Assembly (NCBI GenBank): GCA_022865865.1
Contig: JALHTN010000274.1
Coordinates: forward strand, 1 to 21,495
DNA from: Anaerolineales bacterium
GTDB taxonomy: Bacteria; Chloroflexota; Anaerolineae; Anaerolineales; UBA4823
Reading direction: 5' to 3'
DNA: 21,495 bases
The notes under the pieces were generated by a model. It was not told the DNA's origin and searched no databases. It saw nothing but the letters and a program-made list of their open reading frames with translations. Below, in pieces: positions 7,843-13,947 of the stretch; within the stretch, counting starts at the first letter, position 1; each line of letters starts with the position of its first letter. The position numbers and the translations under genes are program-made.

Positions 7843-7848
7843 TATAAT
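7843..7848 (+). promoter_or_regulatory. TATAAT -10 element for the slyD-RRM unit
   Basis: Perfect TATAAT preceded by a TG dinucleotide; the -35 region is poor (TGGTTT around 7821-7826). Transcription from here would give a leader of about 150 nt before the slyD start. Confidence 0.5.
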
Positions 7849-7887
7849 CAAGTAAGAATATACTAAGTTCTGTTTCGGAAGCGTATA

Positions 7888-7899
7888 CTGACCGGTCAG
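7888..7899. repeat. 12-bp perfect palindrome CTGACCGGTCAG
   Basis: A self-complementary 12-mer without loop lies about 40 nt downstream of the TATAAT. Its form (GACCGGTC core) resembles operators of TetR-type repressors, but no such regulator is encoded in the window. A chance palindrome is possible. Confidence 0.45.
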
Positions 7900-8004
7900 G
7901 CTTATGTACTCTGGCTTGTCTTTTTCATTCCCCTGTGATCGAATATTAATTCAGCCAGAAAAAATCTAGGAAATCTGATTTCCCGTACTTGGAGCTCATA
8001 AATT

Positions 8005-8505
8005 ATGACGGAAAGCAATAAAATTGTTACCGAGAATGTTGTTGTCAGCCTGGATTATGTGCTAACCCTCGATAACGACCGTGAAATAGATCGCTCGGAG
8101 GAGGGAACTCCCCTTGAATATTTGCATGGCCACAAAAATATAATACCAGGATTAGAGAGCAAACTCGAAGGTTTATCAGTTGGGGATGAGAAAAAAGTTA
8201 CTGTGCCACCGAAACTTGGCTATGGGGAACGCGATCCTGAAAGTGTTGCAGAATATCCCCATGACACGTTCCCAGCTTCTCTAAAATTGGAGGTTGGCGA
8301 ATCCGTGAGGATGCGCGACAGTGAAAGCGGAGAATCCATCGAAGCTCACATTGTGGAAATTCAACCTGATACTGTTATCCTTGATTTCAATCATCCTCTC
8401 GCCGGTGAAACTTTGCATTTCCTGATCAAAATTGCCGGTTTGCGGGAAGCAACTGGTGAGGAGTTAACTCACGGTCATGTCCATCAACCTGGACATAATC
8501 ACTGA
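8005..8505 (+). CDS. slyD: FKBP-type peptidyl-prolyl cis-trans isomerase SlyD
   Basis: 166 residues. The FKBP fold is split as in SlyD: residues 10-72 (VVVSLDYVLTLD, HGHKNIIPGLE at 41-51, the GYGERDP flap at 72-78) and 127-148 (DFNHPLAGETLHFLIKI). An insert-in-flap chaperone domain (about 73-127) lies between them. The tail is His-rich (HGHVHQPGHNH at 156-166), consistent with nickel or other metal binding known for SlyD. The protein catalyses prolyl isomerisation and acts as a folding chaperone in the cytoplasm. GGAG at 7991-7994 precedes the ATG by 10 nt. It is followed after 38 nt by the RRM gene, probably on the same transcript. Naming is confident at family level. Confidence 0.92.
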   Translation: MTESNKIVTENVVVSLDYVLTLDNDREIDRSEEGTPLEYLHGHKNIIPGLESKLEGLSVGDEKKVTVPPKLGYGERDPESVAEYPHDTFPASLKLEVGESVRMRDSESGESIEAHIVEIQPDTVILDFNHPLAGETLHFLIKIAGLREATGEELTHGHVHQPGHNH

Positions 8506-8516
8506 GGGAATTCCCT
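8505..8516. repeat. 12-bp palindrome AGGGAATTCCCT right after the slyD stop
   Basis: Perfect palindrome starting on the last base of the slyD TGA. As RNA it allows only a 4-bp stem with AAUU loop; it may slightly shape the slyD-RRM intercistronic region. Confidence 0.4.
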
Positions 8517-8543
8517 TCGGATTATAGATTTGGAGCGTAACCA

Positions 8544-8792
8544 ATGAACATTTATTGCGGAAATCTCAACTGGCAGACGACAGAAGCTGGCTTGCAAGCC
8601 TCCTTTGAAGAATATGGCGAGGTAAGTTCTGTCACCATTATTAAAGATCGCCACACTGGTCAATCACGCGGTTTTGGATTTGTGGAAATGCCGAATGATA
8701 GTGAAGGTCAGGCGGCCATCGCAGGAATGAACGGCAAGGAAGTGGATGAGCGACCACTTAAAGTAGATCAGGCTCGTCCCCGCGATGGCTGA
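8544..8792 (+). CDS. RRM-domain RNA-binding protein
   Basis: 82 residues consisting of a single RNA recognition motif. RNP2 is IYCGNL (3-8) and RNP1 is SRGFGFVEM (41-49), with both RNP1 aromatic residues present. Such small bacterial RRM proteins (cyanobacterial Rbp-like) bind single-stranded RNA and are often cold- or stress-induced. Unlike many cyanobacterial relatives, it stops after PRDG and has no Gly-rich tail. GGAG at 8532-8535 lies 8 nt before the ATG. Being directly behind slyD suggests co-expression of a folding helper and an RNA-binding protein, consistent with a stress response; that link is inference. Confidence 0.92.
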   Translation: MNIYCGNLNWQTTEAGLQASFEEYGEVSSVTIIKDRHTGQSRGFGFVEMPNDSEGQAAIAGMNGKEVDERPLKVDQARPRDG

Positions 8793-9168
8793 GTCTTCCA
8801 ATAACTGATCATAGCTTTGCCTTTGAGGTCAGTCCAGGCAATATTTACTAAAATCCCATTAGAAACGCATAATATAGTAACCTTCCCGGGTTAGTATTAA
8901 ATTCAGCCAGAGCTACCATGTTCTTGGTTTGTCTGGCTTTTTTCATACTATCTAGAGAGCGAACTTTTCACTTGAGGGGTGTAACAATCCCATCTCATAT
9001 TCGTTCTAATAGATGATGAGTCCTGACGAAATTGAAAGGAATGTTATTTTATCTGGATCAATTACCTATAACGGGTGGGATGATGTACCACTAATTTGGA
9101 TACACCTGCAGAGCATTTACCTGGATTCTTGATGCTCCCGCGAGGAAAACCATAGGAATTCAATTATT
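8793..9168. other. 376-nt intergenic region between the RRM and lipoprotein genes
   Basis: No convincing ORF. It holds the terminator hairpin at 8905-8943 and a stretch at 8985-9035 that resembles a hammerhead ribozyme core imperfectly. The remainder shows nothing I can name, apart from a probable weak ribosome site (AGGA at 9154-9157) for the lipoprotein. Confidence 0.55.
8905..8943 (+). terminator. Rho-independent terminator of the slyD-RRM unit
   Basis: AGCCAGA (8905-8911) pairs perfectly with TCTGGCT (8932-8938). An inner pair ACCA/TGGT (8915-8918, 8925-8928) forms a bulged extension, and a run of six T (8938-8943) begins on the last stem base. It lies 113 nt after the RRM stop. Confidence 0.7.
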
Positions 9169-9894
9169 TTGACCAAAATTACATTACTCCTAATCTCATT
9201 GTTGCTGATTCTAGCTGCTTGCAGCACACCACCTGCAGCTCAAGATTTTGATCAACCAAATGAAACCAGCCAATCACCGGGTGAAGATGAGGTAGATCCG
9301 ATTAACCCATTAAACATCCCCGATAAAACTTCAATTGCTGGCCAATTTCAAACAATCTATATTGATCCGGACCAGGTGAAAATAATTGACAGCAACATGG
9401 TTGAATGGCCTGATACCTGCCTAGGTATTGAACAGCCAGGAGTAGAATGCATTCACCAGTCCACTCCTGGGTACGCTGTCCTTTTAGAAGCCAAAGGACT
9501 TCAATTCGCCTACCACTCCAATGAAGTTGGTAGCCAGGTTCACCCCGCTACTCAAGGACTCATTTGGACCAGAGAAGATGGCAAGGATGGCATATGCGAT
9601 CGATTAGTCATCTTTTTACCAGACACAGCTCAAGCCTGTTGGTGCGAATCAGGTGAGTTGCATTCGGCTACTGTTAATTTGCAGGAGATTCTTTCAGAAG
9701 AAGAATACGAATTGTTAATCGATTCGCTCACACTTTTTAGCGAAAACACAGTCAACCAACCTTCATCAGACCTGCCTGATCCGGTCATGGTTTCACTCAC
9801 TTTCCATGGACAAGGTTCAACTTTCCCCAATTCCGATCAACAGGATTCCCTGGTAAGATTGGCTGAGCTGATTTTCTCCCGCATCACCCCCTAA
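9169..9894 (+). CDS. Small lipoprotein with WPDxCLG-type domain, unknown function
   Basis: 241 residues from TTG 9169, with AGGA at 9154-9157 as a distant ribosome site. A short signal peptide with a long Leu/Ile core ends in the lipobox ILAAC, with Cys18 as lipidation site. A Ser/Pro/Glu-rich linker (20-50) follows. Residues 62-115 contain VEWPDTCLGIEQPGVEC, PGYAVLLEAKGLQFAYHS, a motif I know from many uncharacterised cyanobacterial and Chloroflexota exported proteins, with a probable Cys84-Cys94 disulfide. A second Cys cluster (CDRL, ACWCESG) lies near residues 143-160 and a helix-forming EEEYELLIDSL near 176-186. No enzymatic motif is evident. It is convergent with nadD and appears monocistronic. 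Confidence 0.75.
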   Translation: MTKITLLLISLLLILAACSTPPAAQDFDQPNETSQSPGEDEVDPINPLNIPDKTSIAGQFQTIYIDPDQVKIIDSNMVEWPDTCLGIEQPGVECIHQSTPGYAVLLEAKGLQFAYHSNEVGSQVHPATQGLIWTREDGKDGICDRLVIFLPDTAQACWCESGELHSATVNLQEILSEEEYELLIDSLTLFSENTVNQPSSDLPDPVMVSLTFHGQGSTFPNSDQQDSLVRLAELIFSRITP

Positions 9895-9907
9895 CCAAAA
9901 AATTTCT

Positions 9908-9942
9908 CCTAGAATATCACAAATTAAATTGAGGATTCTGGG
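9908..9942. terminator. Hairpin between convergent lipoprotein gene and nadD
   Basis: CCTAGAAT (9908-9915) pairs with ATTCTGGG (9935-9942) over 8 bp including one G-T pair, with a 19-nt loop. On the - strand the stem is followed within a few bases by a run of six T (A6 at 9897-9902), so it could end nadD transcripts and perhaps both. The loop is large and the T-run offset. Confidence 0.4.
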
Positions 9943-9967
9943 TTGCTCCTGCTTACCTCAAACCGAA

Positions 9968-10582
9968 TTACTTCCCCTGATTCTTGGAATTGTAGAAATC
10001 TTTTTCAATAATAATTTCATATACCGCGTTAGGAAGAAAATATCGCACTGGCTCTCCAATTTTCAATCTTTCCCTTATCATCCTGCCTGAAATCTCCATC
10101 AACGGTGATTCTACCCATATTAATTTTGAATGGATTCCAGGAATTGTGTGCTCTAAGTATTCAAGATTGATGTCCGTCCCGGGTCTCTGCATAACCCCAA
10201 TTTGGTGGCAGTTTTTTACGAATTCATCTGGTCGCTCCCATTTTGGCAGATCACCCAATGAATCCCCTCCCATCAAGTAGATCAACTGATCTCCCTCATG
10301 AAATTCAACCAGAATTTTCATACTTTCATGAGCATAATAGGGACCAGGACGGTCGATGTCTACCCTGGAGACATCAAATTTTGGATTGTCATCCAACGCT
10401 GCTTCGAGCAATTCCAAACGTTGCTCCCATGATGAGATCTGCATATCTGGCTTCAGCGGTGATTCTGGCGTTAGCAGCCATAAAATCCTATCAAGATTCA
10501 GCTGGTAGAGCGATTCTTCCGCTAAGATCAAGTGCGCTAGATGAGGCGGATCAAATGTGCCCCCGTATATACCTAACTTCAT
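9968..10582 (-). CDS. nadD: Nicotinate-nucleotide adenylyltransferase
   Basis: 204 residues, normal for NadD. It transfers AMP from ATP to nicotinate mononucleotide in NAD synthesis. The nucleotidyltransferase signature GGTFDPPHLAH occupies 7-17 with the (H/T)xGH-type His residues. MGGDSL is at 104-109, LPKWERPDEF at 112-121, and the second ATP-contact motif near 160-170 reads MEISGRMIR. That motif departs from the usual ISSTxIR, but the Ile-Arg end is kept. It is transcribed behind obg with a 54-nt gap, a common obg-nadD arrangement. The ATG is preceded by a modest AAGAG ribosome site. The enzyme is cytoplasmic. NAD supply sits next to the NADH sensor gene rex, which may be more than coincidence. 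Confidence 0.93.
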   Translation of the reverse strand: MKLGIYGGTFDPPHLAHLILAEESLYQLNLDRILWLLTPESPLKPDMQISSWEQRLELLEAALDDNPKFDVSRVDIDRPGPYYAHESMKILVEFHEGDQLIYLMGGDSLGDLPKWERPDEFVKNCHQIGVMQRPGTDINLEYLEHTIPGIHSKLIWVESPLMEISGRMIRERLKIGEPVRYFLPNAVYEIIIEKDFYNSKNQGK

Positions 10583-10636
10583 GGAACTCTTTTATCTACC
10601 TTAGTGTATGTATGGATCATTATTAATTGAACTCCA

Positions 10637-11908
10637 TCAATCTGACCACTCGAGCTCATATTCTCCGATCAATACCATATCACCTTCCTGTACCCCCAGG
10701 TGGCGCAGTTCTTCATCGATACCCAGAGTGAGCAGGATGCGCTGAAAGCGCCTCACCGATTGATCATACTCCCAATAAGTCATTGCTGCCGCCCGTTCAA
10801 TAGCAGCACCTCTCACTCGCCAACCGCCGATTTCTTTTTCTACACTGAAATCCTTGGGGTCAGTTTCCATCCTATACACAGGCAAACTTTGCTCTTCAAC
10901 CGCTGGTGGGGTCTCTGCCAAAACCTGGGATGCTTTATACAATAATTCCTTTACATTTTTTCTTCCCAGAGCAGATATGGCCATCGGTTTGATTTCCCCT
11001 CCTACACCATGCTCCAATAATTTTTCTTCAATATCTGGCCAACGTTCTAAAGCTTCTGGCATATCGATTTTATTGAAGGCTACAATTTGTGGTTTTTGCC
11101 CTAATAATGGATCAAAAAGTGCCAATTCACTGTTGATTTGGGCATAGTCAAGCACAGGGTCTTCTGCAAGCCCATCTAGGATATGGATTAACACCCGGGT
11201 TCGTTGGATGTGACGCAAGAATTCATGTCCCAGACCTATACCCTGATGAGCTCCTTCAATCAATCCAGGGATATCTGCCAGGACCAGGTTAAAATCTTCT
11301 CCCAAATCAGCCACCCCCAGGTTGGGCTCCAGAGTGGTGAAAGGATATGCCGCAATCTTGGGCTTGGCATTAGTCACGACAGATAGAAATGTCGATTTTC
11401 CAGCATTAGGTACGCCAATGATGCCAATATCTGCAATTAACCGCAGTTCCAATCGAATTTGACGGGTTTGGGAAGGTTCACCTTTTTCAGCGATGCGTGG
11501 TGCCTGGTTGCGAGAGTTTGCAAAACGAGCATTCCCCCTCCCACCACGCCCACCTTCTGCGATGACTATACGCTCCCCACTGGATATTAGGTCACCGATT
11601 AGGTCGCCGGTCTCATCATCATAAATCAGAGTGCCTGGAGGTATGAAAATCACCAGGTCTTCGCTGGAACGACCTGTCTTGTTGTTTCCTCCTCCATTTT
11701 TTCCCGGCTTTACCTGGAAGCGCTGGTTGTGGTGAAAAGATGATAAAGTATTTAATGTTGCCTTGACCTCAAAGATCACATCTCCCCCGCGCCCACCGTC
11801 ACCTCCATCCGGTCCGCCCAAAGGTACATATTTCTCCTGGCGGAAATGTACAATTCCGTTCCCACCCTTTCCAGATATCACTTGAATGCGAGCTTCATCA
11901 ATAAACAT
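10637..11908 (-). CDS. obg: Obg-family GTPase (ObgE/CgtA)
   Basis: 423 residues from ATG 11908, starting MFIDEARI as in most Obg proteins; an in-frame TTG at 11923 would add five residues and is less likely. Residues 1-157 form the Gly-rich Obg domain (GKGGNG, GGPDGGDGGRGG, GGRGGRGNARF). The G domain follows, with P-loop GVPNAGKS (165-172), switch II DIPG (212-215), NKID (279-282) and SAL (312-314). A C-terminal OCT domain (about 345-423, FSVEKEIGGWRVRGAAIERAAAMT) is present, as in Firmicutes and Chloroflexota. Obg is an essential ribosome-associated GTPase acting in 50S assembly and stringent response. It is the first gene of the obg-nadD unit and diverges from rex. Confidence 0.95.
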   Translation of the reverse strand: MFIDEARIQVISGKGGNGIVHFRQEKYVPLGGPDGGDGGRGGDVIFEVKATLNTLSSFHHNQRFQVKPGKNGGGNNKTGRSSEDLVIFIPPGTLIYDDETGDLIGDLISSGERIVIAEGGRGGRGNARFANSRNQAPRIAEKGEPSQTRQIRLELRLIADIGIIGVPNAGKSTFLSVVTNAKPKIAAYPFTTLEPNLGVADLGEDFNLVLADIPGLIEGAHQGIGLGHEFLRHIQRTRVLIHILDGLAEDPVLDYAQINSELALFDPLLGQKPQIVAFNKIDMPEALERWPDIEEKLLEHGVGGEIKPMAISALGRKNVKELLYKASQVLAETPPAVEEQSLPVYRMETDPKDFSVEKEIGGWRVRGAAIERAAAMTYWEYDQSVRRFQRILLTLGIDEELRHLGVQEGDMVLIGEYELEWSD

Positions 11909-11954
11909 TCTTTGGCTTCTCAATTCTGATTTTTAGCTTTTTGAACTTCGTCTG

Positions 11955-11960
11955 ATTATA
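11955..11960 (-). promoter_or_regulatory. Extended -10 promoter of obg-nadD
   Basis: On the - strand the sequence reads TGGTATAAT, an extended -10 (TGn-TATAAT), about 47 nt before the obg ATG. The -35 is weak (TTTATC at 11978-11983, 17-nt spacer), as is usual with extended -10 promoters. Confidence 0.65.
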
Positions 11961-12023
11961 CCAGCGCGGCAGAGGCAGATAAAAGAAACAAAGCGTTGTC
12001 ATTGAATCCAACCCGTACTAAAT

Positions 12024-12063
12024 TTGTGTAAAATTTGTGTTATCATTGTGGGGGTTTGCACAA
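12024..12063 (+). promoter_or_regulatory. Rex operator and phased TTGTG half-sites at the rex promoter
   Basis: TTGTGGGGGTTTGCACAA at 12046-12063 has the TTGTG-N8-CACAA form of Rex operators (consensus TTGTGAA-N4-TTCACAA), though the inner bases deviate. Two further TTGTG copies lie at 12024-12028 and 12035-12039, so three half-sites start exactly 11 bp apart. Candidate -10 hexamers TAAAAT (12029-12034) and TATCAT (12041-12046) fall within the same stretch, so a protein bound here would block rex transcription. Autoregulation of rex is known in other bacteria. Confidence 0.6.
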
Positions 12064-12109
12064 ATACAGCACAACCAGTAAACTAGATAAACCCCTCAAA
12101 GGAGCCAAC

Positions 12110-12727
12110 ATGCCAGAAAAAGTTATCCCTGATATCGTGGTCGGTCGTTTACCAATATACCTGCGTGCACTGCAGCGCATGCTCGCGGAAAATCGCCATG
12201 TCACCTCTTCGCAGGAATTAGGTGAACGATTGGGAATTTCTGCAGCTCAAATTCGGAAAGATCTATCCCAATTCGGTGAGTTTGGGAAGCAAGGTACGGG
12301 TTATTCTATCGATTTCCTGGCTGAGCAACTCCGCCAAATCTTGAAAGTCGATCGAGTTTGGGATATCGCTGTCGTCGGTGCGGGCGATATTGGTTCAGCT
12401 GTAGCACGCTACCAGGGTTTTGCCAACCGTGGAATGCGTGTGACCATGATTTTTGATAATGATCCTGACAAGATCGGTATTCAAGTGGGATCATTCACCG
12501 TTAAAGATATTGCAAATCTTGGTCCTACTATTGGTAAAGCGGGGATAAAGGTTGCCATGATAGCTACTCCCAACGAGGTAGCCCAGGAAGTTGCTGATCA
12601 ACTCATCTCAGCTGGTGTGAAAGCTATCTTGAATTATGCCCCTATCAACCTCACGGTTCCAGAGAACGTCCATGTCCAGCACATAGATCCTGTTATTCAC
12701 CTGCAGCGGATGACTTATTACTTGTAG
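12110..12727 (+). CDS. rex: Redox-sensing transcriptional repressor Rex
   Basis: 205 residues from ATG 12110, preceded by AAAGGAG at 12098-12104. The frame is open further upstream to a GTG at 12035, but that would overlap the operator and lacks a ribosome site. Residues 1-78 form the winged-helix DNA-binding domain (LPIYLRALQRMLAENRHVTSSQELGERLGISAAQIRKDLS region, with FGEFGKQGTGY at 55-65). Residues 84-205 form the Rossmann domain with VVGAGDIGSAVA (88-99), FDNDPDKIG (115-123) and IATPNEVAQEVAD, ending in the domain-swapped helix HLQRMTYYL. Rex represses fermentative and respiratory genes and leaves DNA when NADH/NAD+ rises. It diverges from obg-nadD, and its own promoter carries a matching operator. 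Confidence 0.95.
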   Translation: MPEKVIPDIVVGRLPIYLRALQRMLAENRHVTSSQELGERLGISAAQIRKDLSQFGEFGKQGTGYSIDFLAEQLRQILKVDRVWDIAVVGAGDIGSAVARYQGFANRGMRVTMIFDNDPDKIGIQVGSFTVKDIANLGPTIGKAGIKVAMIATPNEVAQEVADQLISAGVKAILNYAPINLTVPENVHVQHIDPVIHLQRMTYYL

Positions 12728-12793
12728 TGCCAAAAAATTTATCTCACTGAGCGAAATCTACCCAGAGCATAACATCAGCCCACAAATGGGTGG

Positions 12794-12822
12794 TCGGATC
12801 GTTTAATGTTATTCTGATCCGA
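12794..12822 (+). terminator. Hairpin downstream of rex
   Basis: TCGGATC (12794-12800) and GATCCGA (12816-12822) form a perfect 7-bp stem with a 15-nt loop, preceded by a small CCCA/TGGG pair. A T-rich stretch follows only 7 nt later, so it is an imperfect rho-independent terminator candidate for rex. Confidence 0.4.
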
Positions 12823-12912
12823 TTGAGTTCTTATTTTTCCTCAGGATGGCTTATTACTAGATAAAAGTAATATTGAGAAGATCACTCTGGAAAATTTATT
12901 TCAATCCCCCAT

Positions 12913-12939
12913 AAAAAACCTATTAATTTCTTAAATAGG
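12913..12939 (-). terminator. Terminator of the atp-mreB operon
   Basis: On the - strand CCTATT (12939-12934) pairs with AATAGG (12924-12919) around a 9-nt loop and is followed directly by six T (12918-12913). The stop codon of the MreB-like gene (12933-12931) lies inside the loop. The stem is AT-rich but the layout is that of an intrinsic terminator. Confidence 0.6.
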
Positions 12940-13944
12940 GGGTAAATTCCGTTGAATCTTAGGGAAAATGTTGGTATCCAAAGCAATCGCCGCCCCTTCT
13001 GCGATACAAGTCAGAGGATTATCAACCAGATAGGCTGGTACACCCAGCTCTTTCGTCATTAAGCGGTCGATTCCCGGGAGAAATGCTCCTCCACCGCAGA
13101 TCGCCACACCGCGATCGATGATATCGGATACGAGTTCAGGTGGTGTTTTCTCCAACACTTTACGGGCGGTTTCGACAAAGGTCTTCAAAGGATCAGTAAG
13201 CGCTTCCATGACGTCATCATTCGTCAAGTTCAATGGACGTGGAAGGCCGCTGACCTGATCTTGGGCTTGAATTTCTATACTGCGCTCTTCTTCTTGGCGA
13301 ACAGCCGTGCCTAATTCAAGTTTTACCTTCTCCGCAGTCGCTGTACCAATGATCAATCCATACTTCTTGCGTATGTACGATACAATGGCTTCATCCAATT
13401 GCATGCCCCCAGCTCGCAGCGATTCTGCTGCTACAATTCCGTACATAGCCAGCACTGCGGCTTGAACTGTCCCTGCCCCCAAGGATAAGACCATATTCCC
13501 CGACGGGGTTCCGATCGGTAGATCCATACCCAAGGCAGCTGCCAGCGGCTGCTGGATTAAATAAGCTTCCCGTGTGCCTGCCTGCAAAATTGCTTCGTGG
13601 ACTGCCCTGCTTTCGACACTAGTCACGCCAAAGGGAACAGTAATCATTACTTTTGGTCGAAAAAAGCGATTCGAGCCACTGACCTTGCGAATAATATATT
13701 CTAAAAACTTTTCCGTGATTTCATAATCGGAAATCACCCCATTTTGCATTGGACGAGCTACTTCAATAGAGTCTGGCACTTTACCAAACATGGTTTGGGC
13801 TTCTTCCCCCACGGAGACAATCTTCTGCTCCTCAACCGCAATAGCTACCACAGTTGGTTCCTCGAGCAGCAAATTATCACCGGCTACAATGCGGGTGCAC
13901 ATTGTACCCAGATCTATCCCTAAATCTTTTGAAAATACAGCCAT
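12931..13944 (-). CDS. MreB/actin-like protein with altered nucleotide-binding motifs
   Basis: 337 residues, typical for MreB. The actin/Hsp70 fold is clear: phosphate-1 loop GIDLGTMCTR (9-18), conserved EEPTVVAI (28-35), ARPMQNGVISDYE (63-75), KVMITVPFGVTSVE (98-111), AEKVKLELG (204-212) and adenosine motif ICGGGAFLPGID (282-293). MreB forms membrane-bound filaments that guide cell-wall synthesis in rods. Several canonical ATPase residues differ. The usual LIEEP(M)AAA reads LIQQPLAAA, putting Gln132 where MreB has its catalytic Glu, and the phosphate-2 motif DIGGGT reads SLGAGT, so its Asp is Ser154. Asp11 is kept. It starts 3 nt after atpC with no Shine-Dalgarno, so translation is probably coupled to the ATP synthase genes. 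It may be an MreB paralogue with changed or lost ATPase activity. Confidence 0.88.
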   Translation of the reverse strand: MAVFSKDLGIDLGTMCTRIVAGDNLLLEEPTVVAIAVEEQKIVSVGEEAQTMFGKVPDSIEVARPMQNGVISDYEITEKFLEYIIRKVSGSNRFFRPKVMITVPFGVTSVESRAVHEAILQAGTREAYLIQQPLAAALGMDLPIGTPSGNMVLSLGAGTVQAAVLAMYGIVAAESLRAGGMQLDEAIVSYIRKKYGLIIGTATAEKVKLELGTAVRQEEERSIEIQAQDQVSGLPRPLNLTNDDVMEALTDPLKTFVETARKVLEKTPPELVSDIIDRGVAICGGGAFLPGIDRLMTKELGVPAYLVDNPLTCIAEGAAIALDTNIFPKIQRNLPPI

Positions 13945-13947
13945 AGA

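Larger units (their letters stand above)
7576..8004. other. 429-nt intergenic region with promoter and palindromes upstream of slyD
   Basis: No coding sequence of convincing size was seen on either strand. It holds an inverted repeat GGGTGA/TCACCC (7700-7705 and 7728-7733), the perfect repeat at 7793-7815, a TATAAT at 7843-7848, the palindrome at 7888-7899, and a pair TCTGGCT (7910-7916)/AGCCAGA (7953-7959). The part after 7850 is probably a long untranslated leader for the SlyD-RRM transcript. Confidence 0.6.

Noticed and set aside
10243..10626. 127-codon + strand ORF opposite nadD
   Set aside because: It is antisense to the conserved nadD coding sequence and shows no protein-like motif.
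11909..11923. Obg start at TTG 11923
   Set aside because: Obg proteins normally begin directly with MF(I/V)D; the ATG at 11908 gives that.
12035..12109. Longer rex start at GTG 12035 adding 25 residues
   Set aside because: It would begin within the promoter/operator, lacks a ribosome site, and the ATG at 12110 has AAAGGAG at good distance and matches the family N-terminus.
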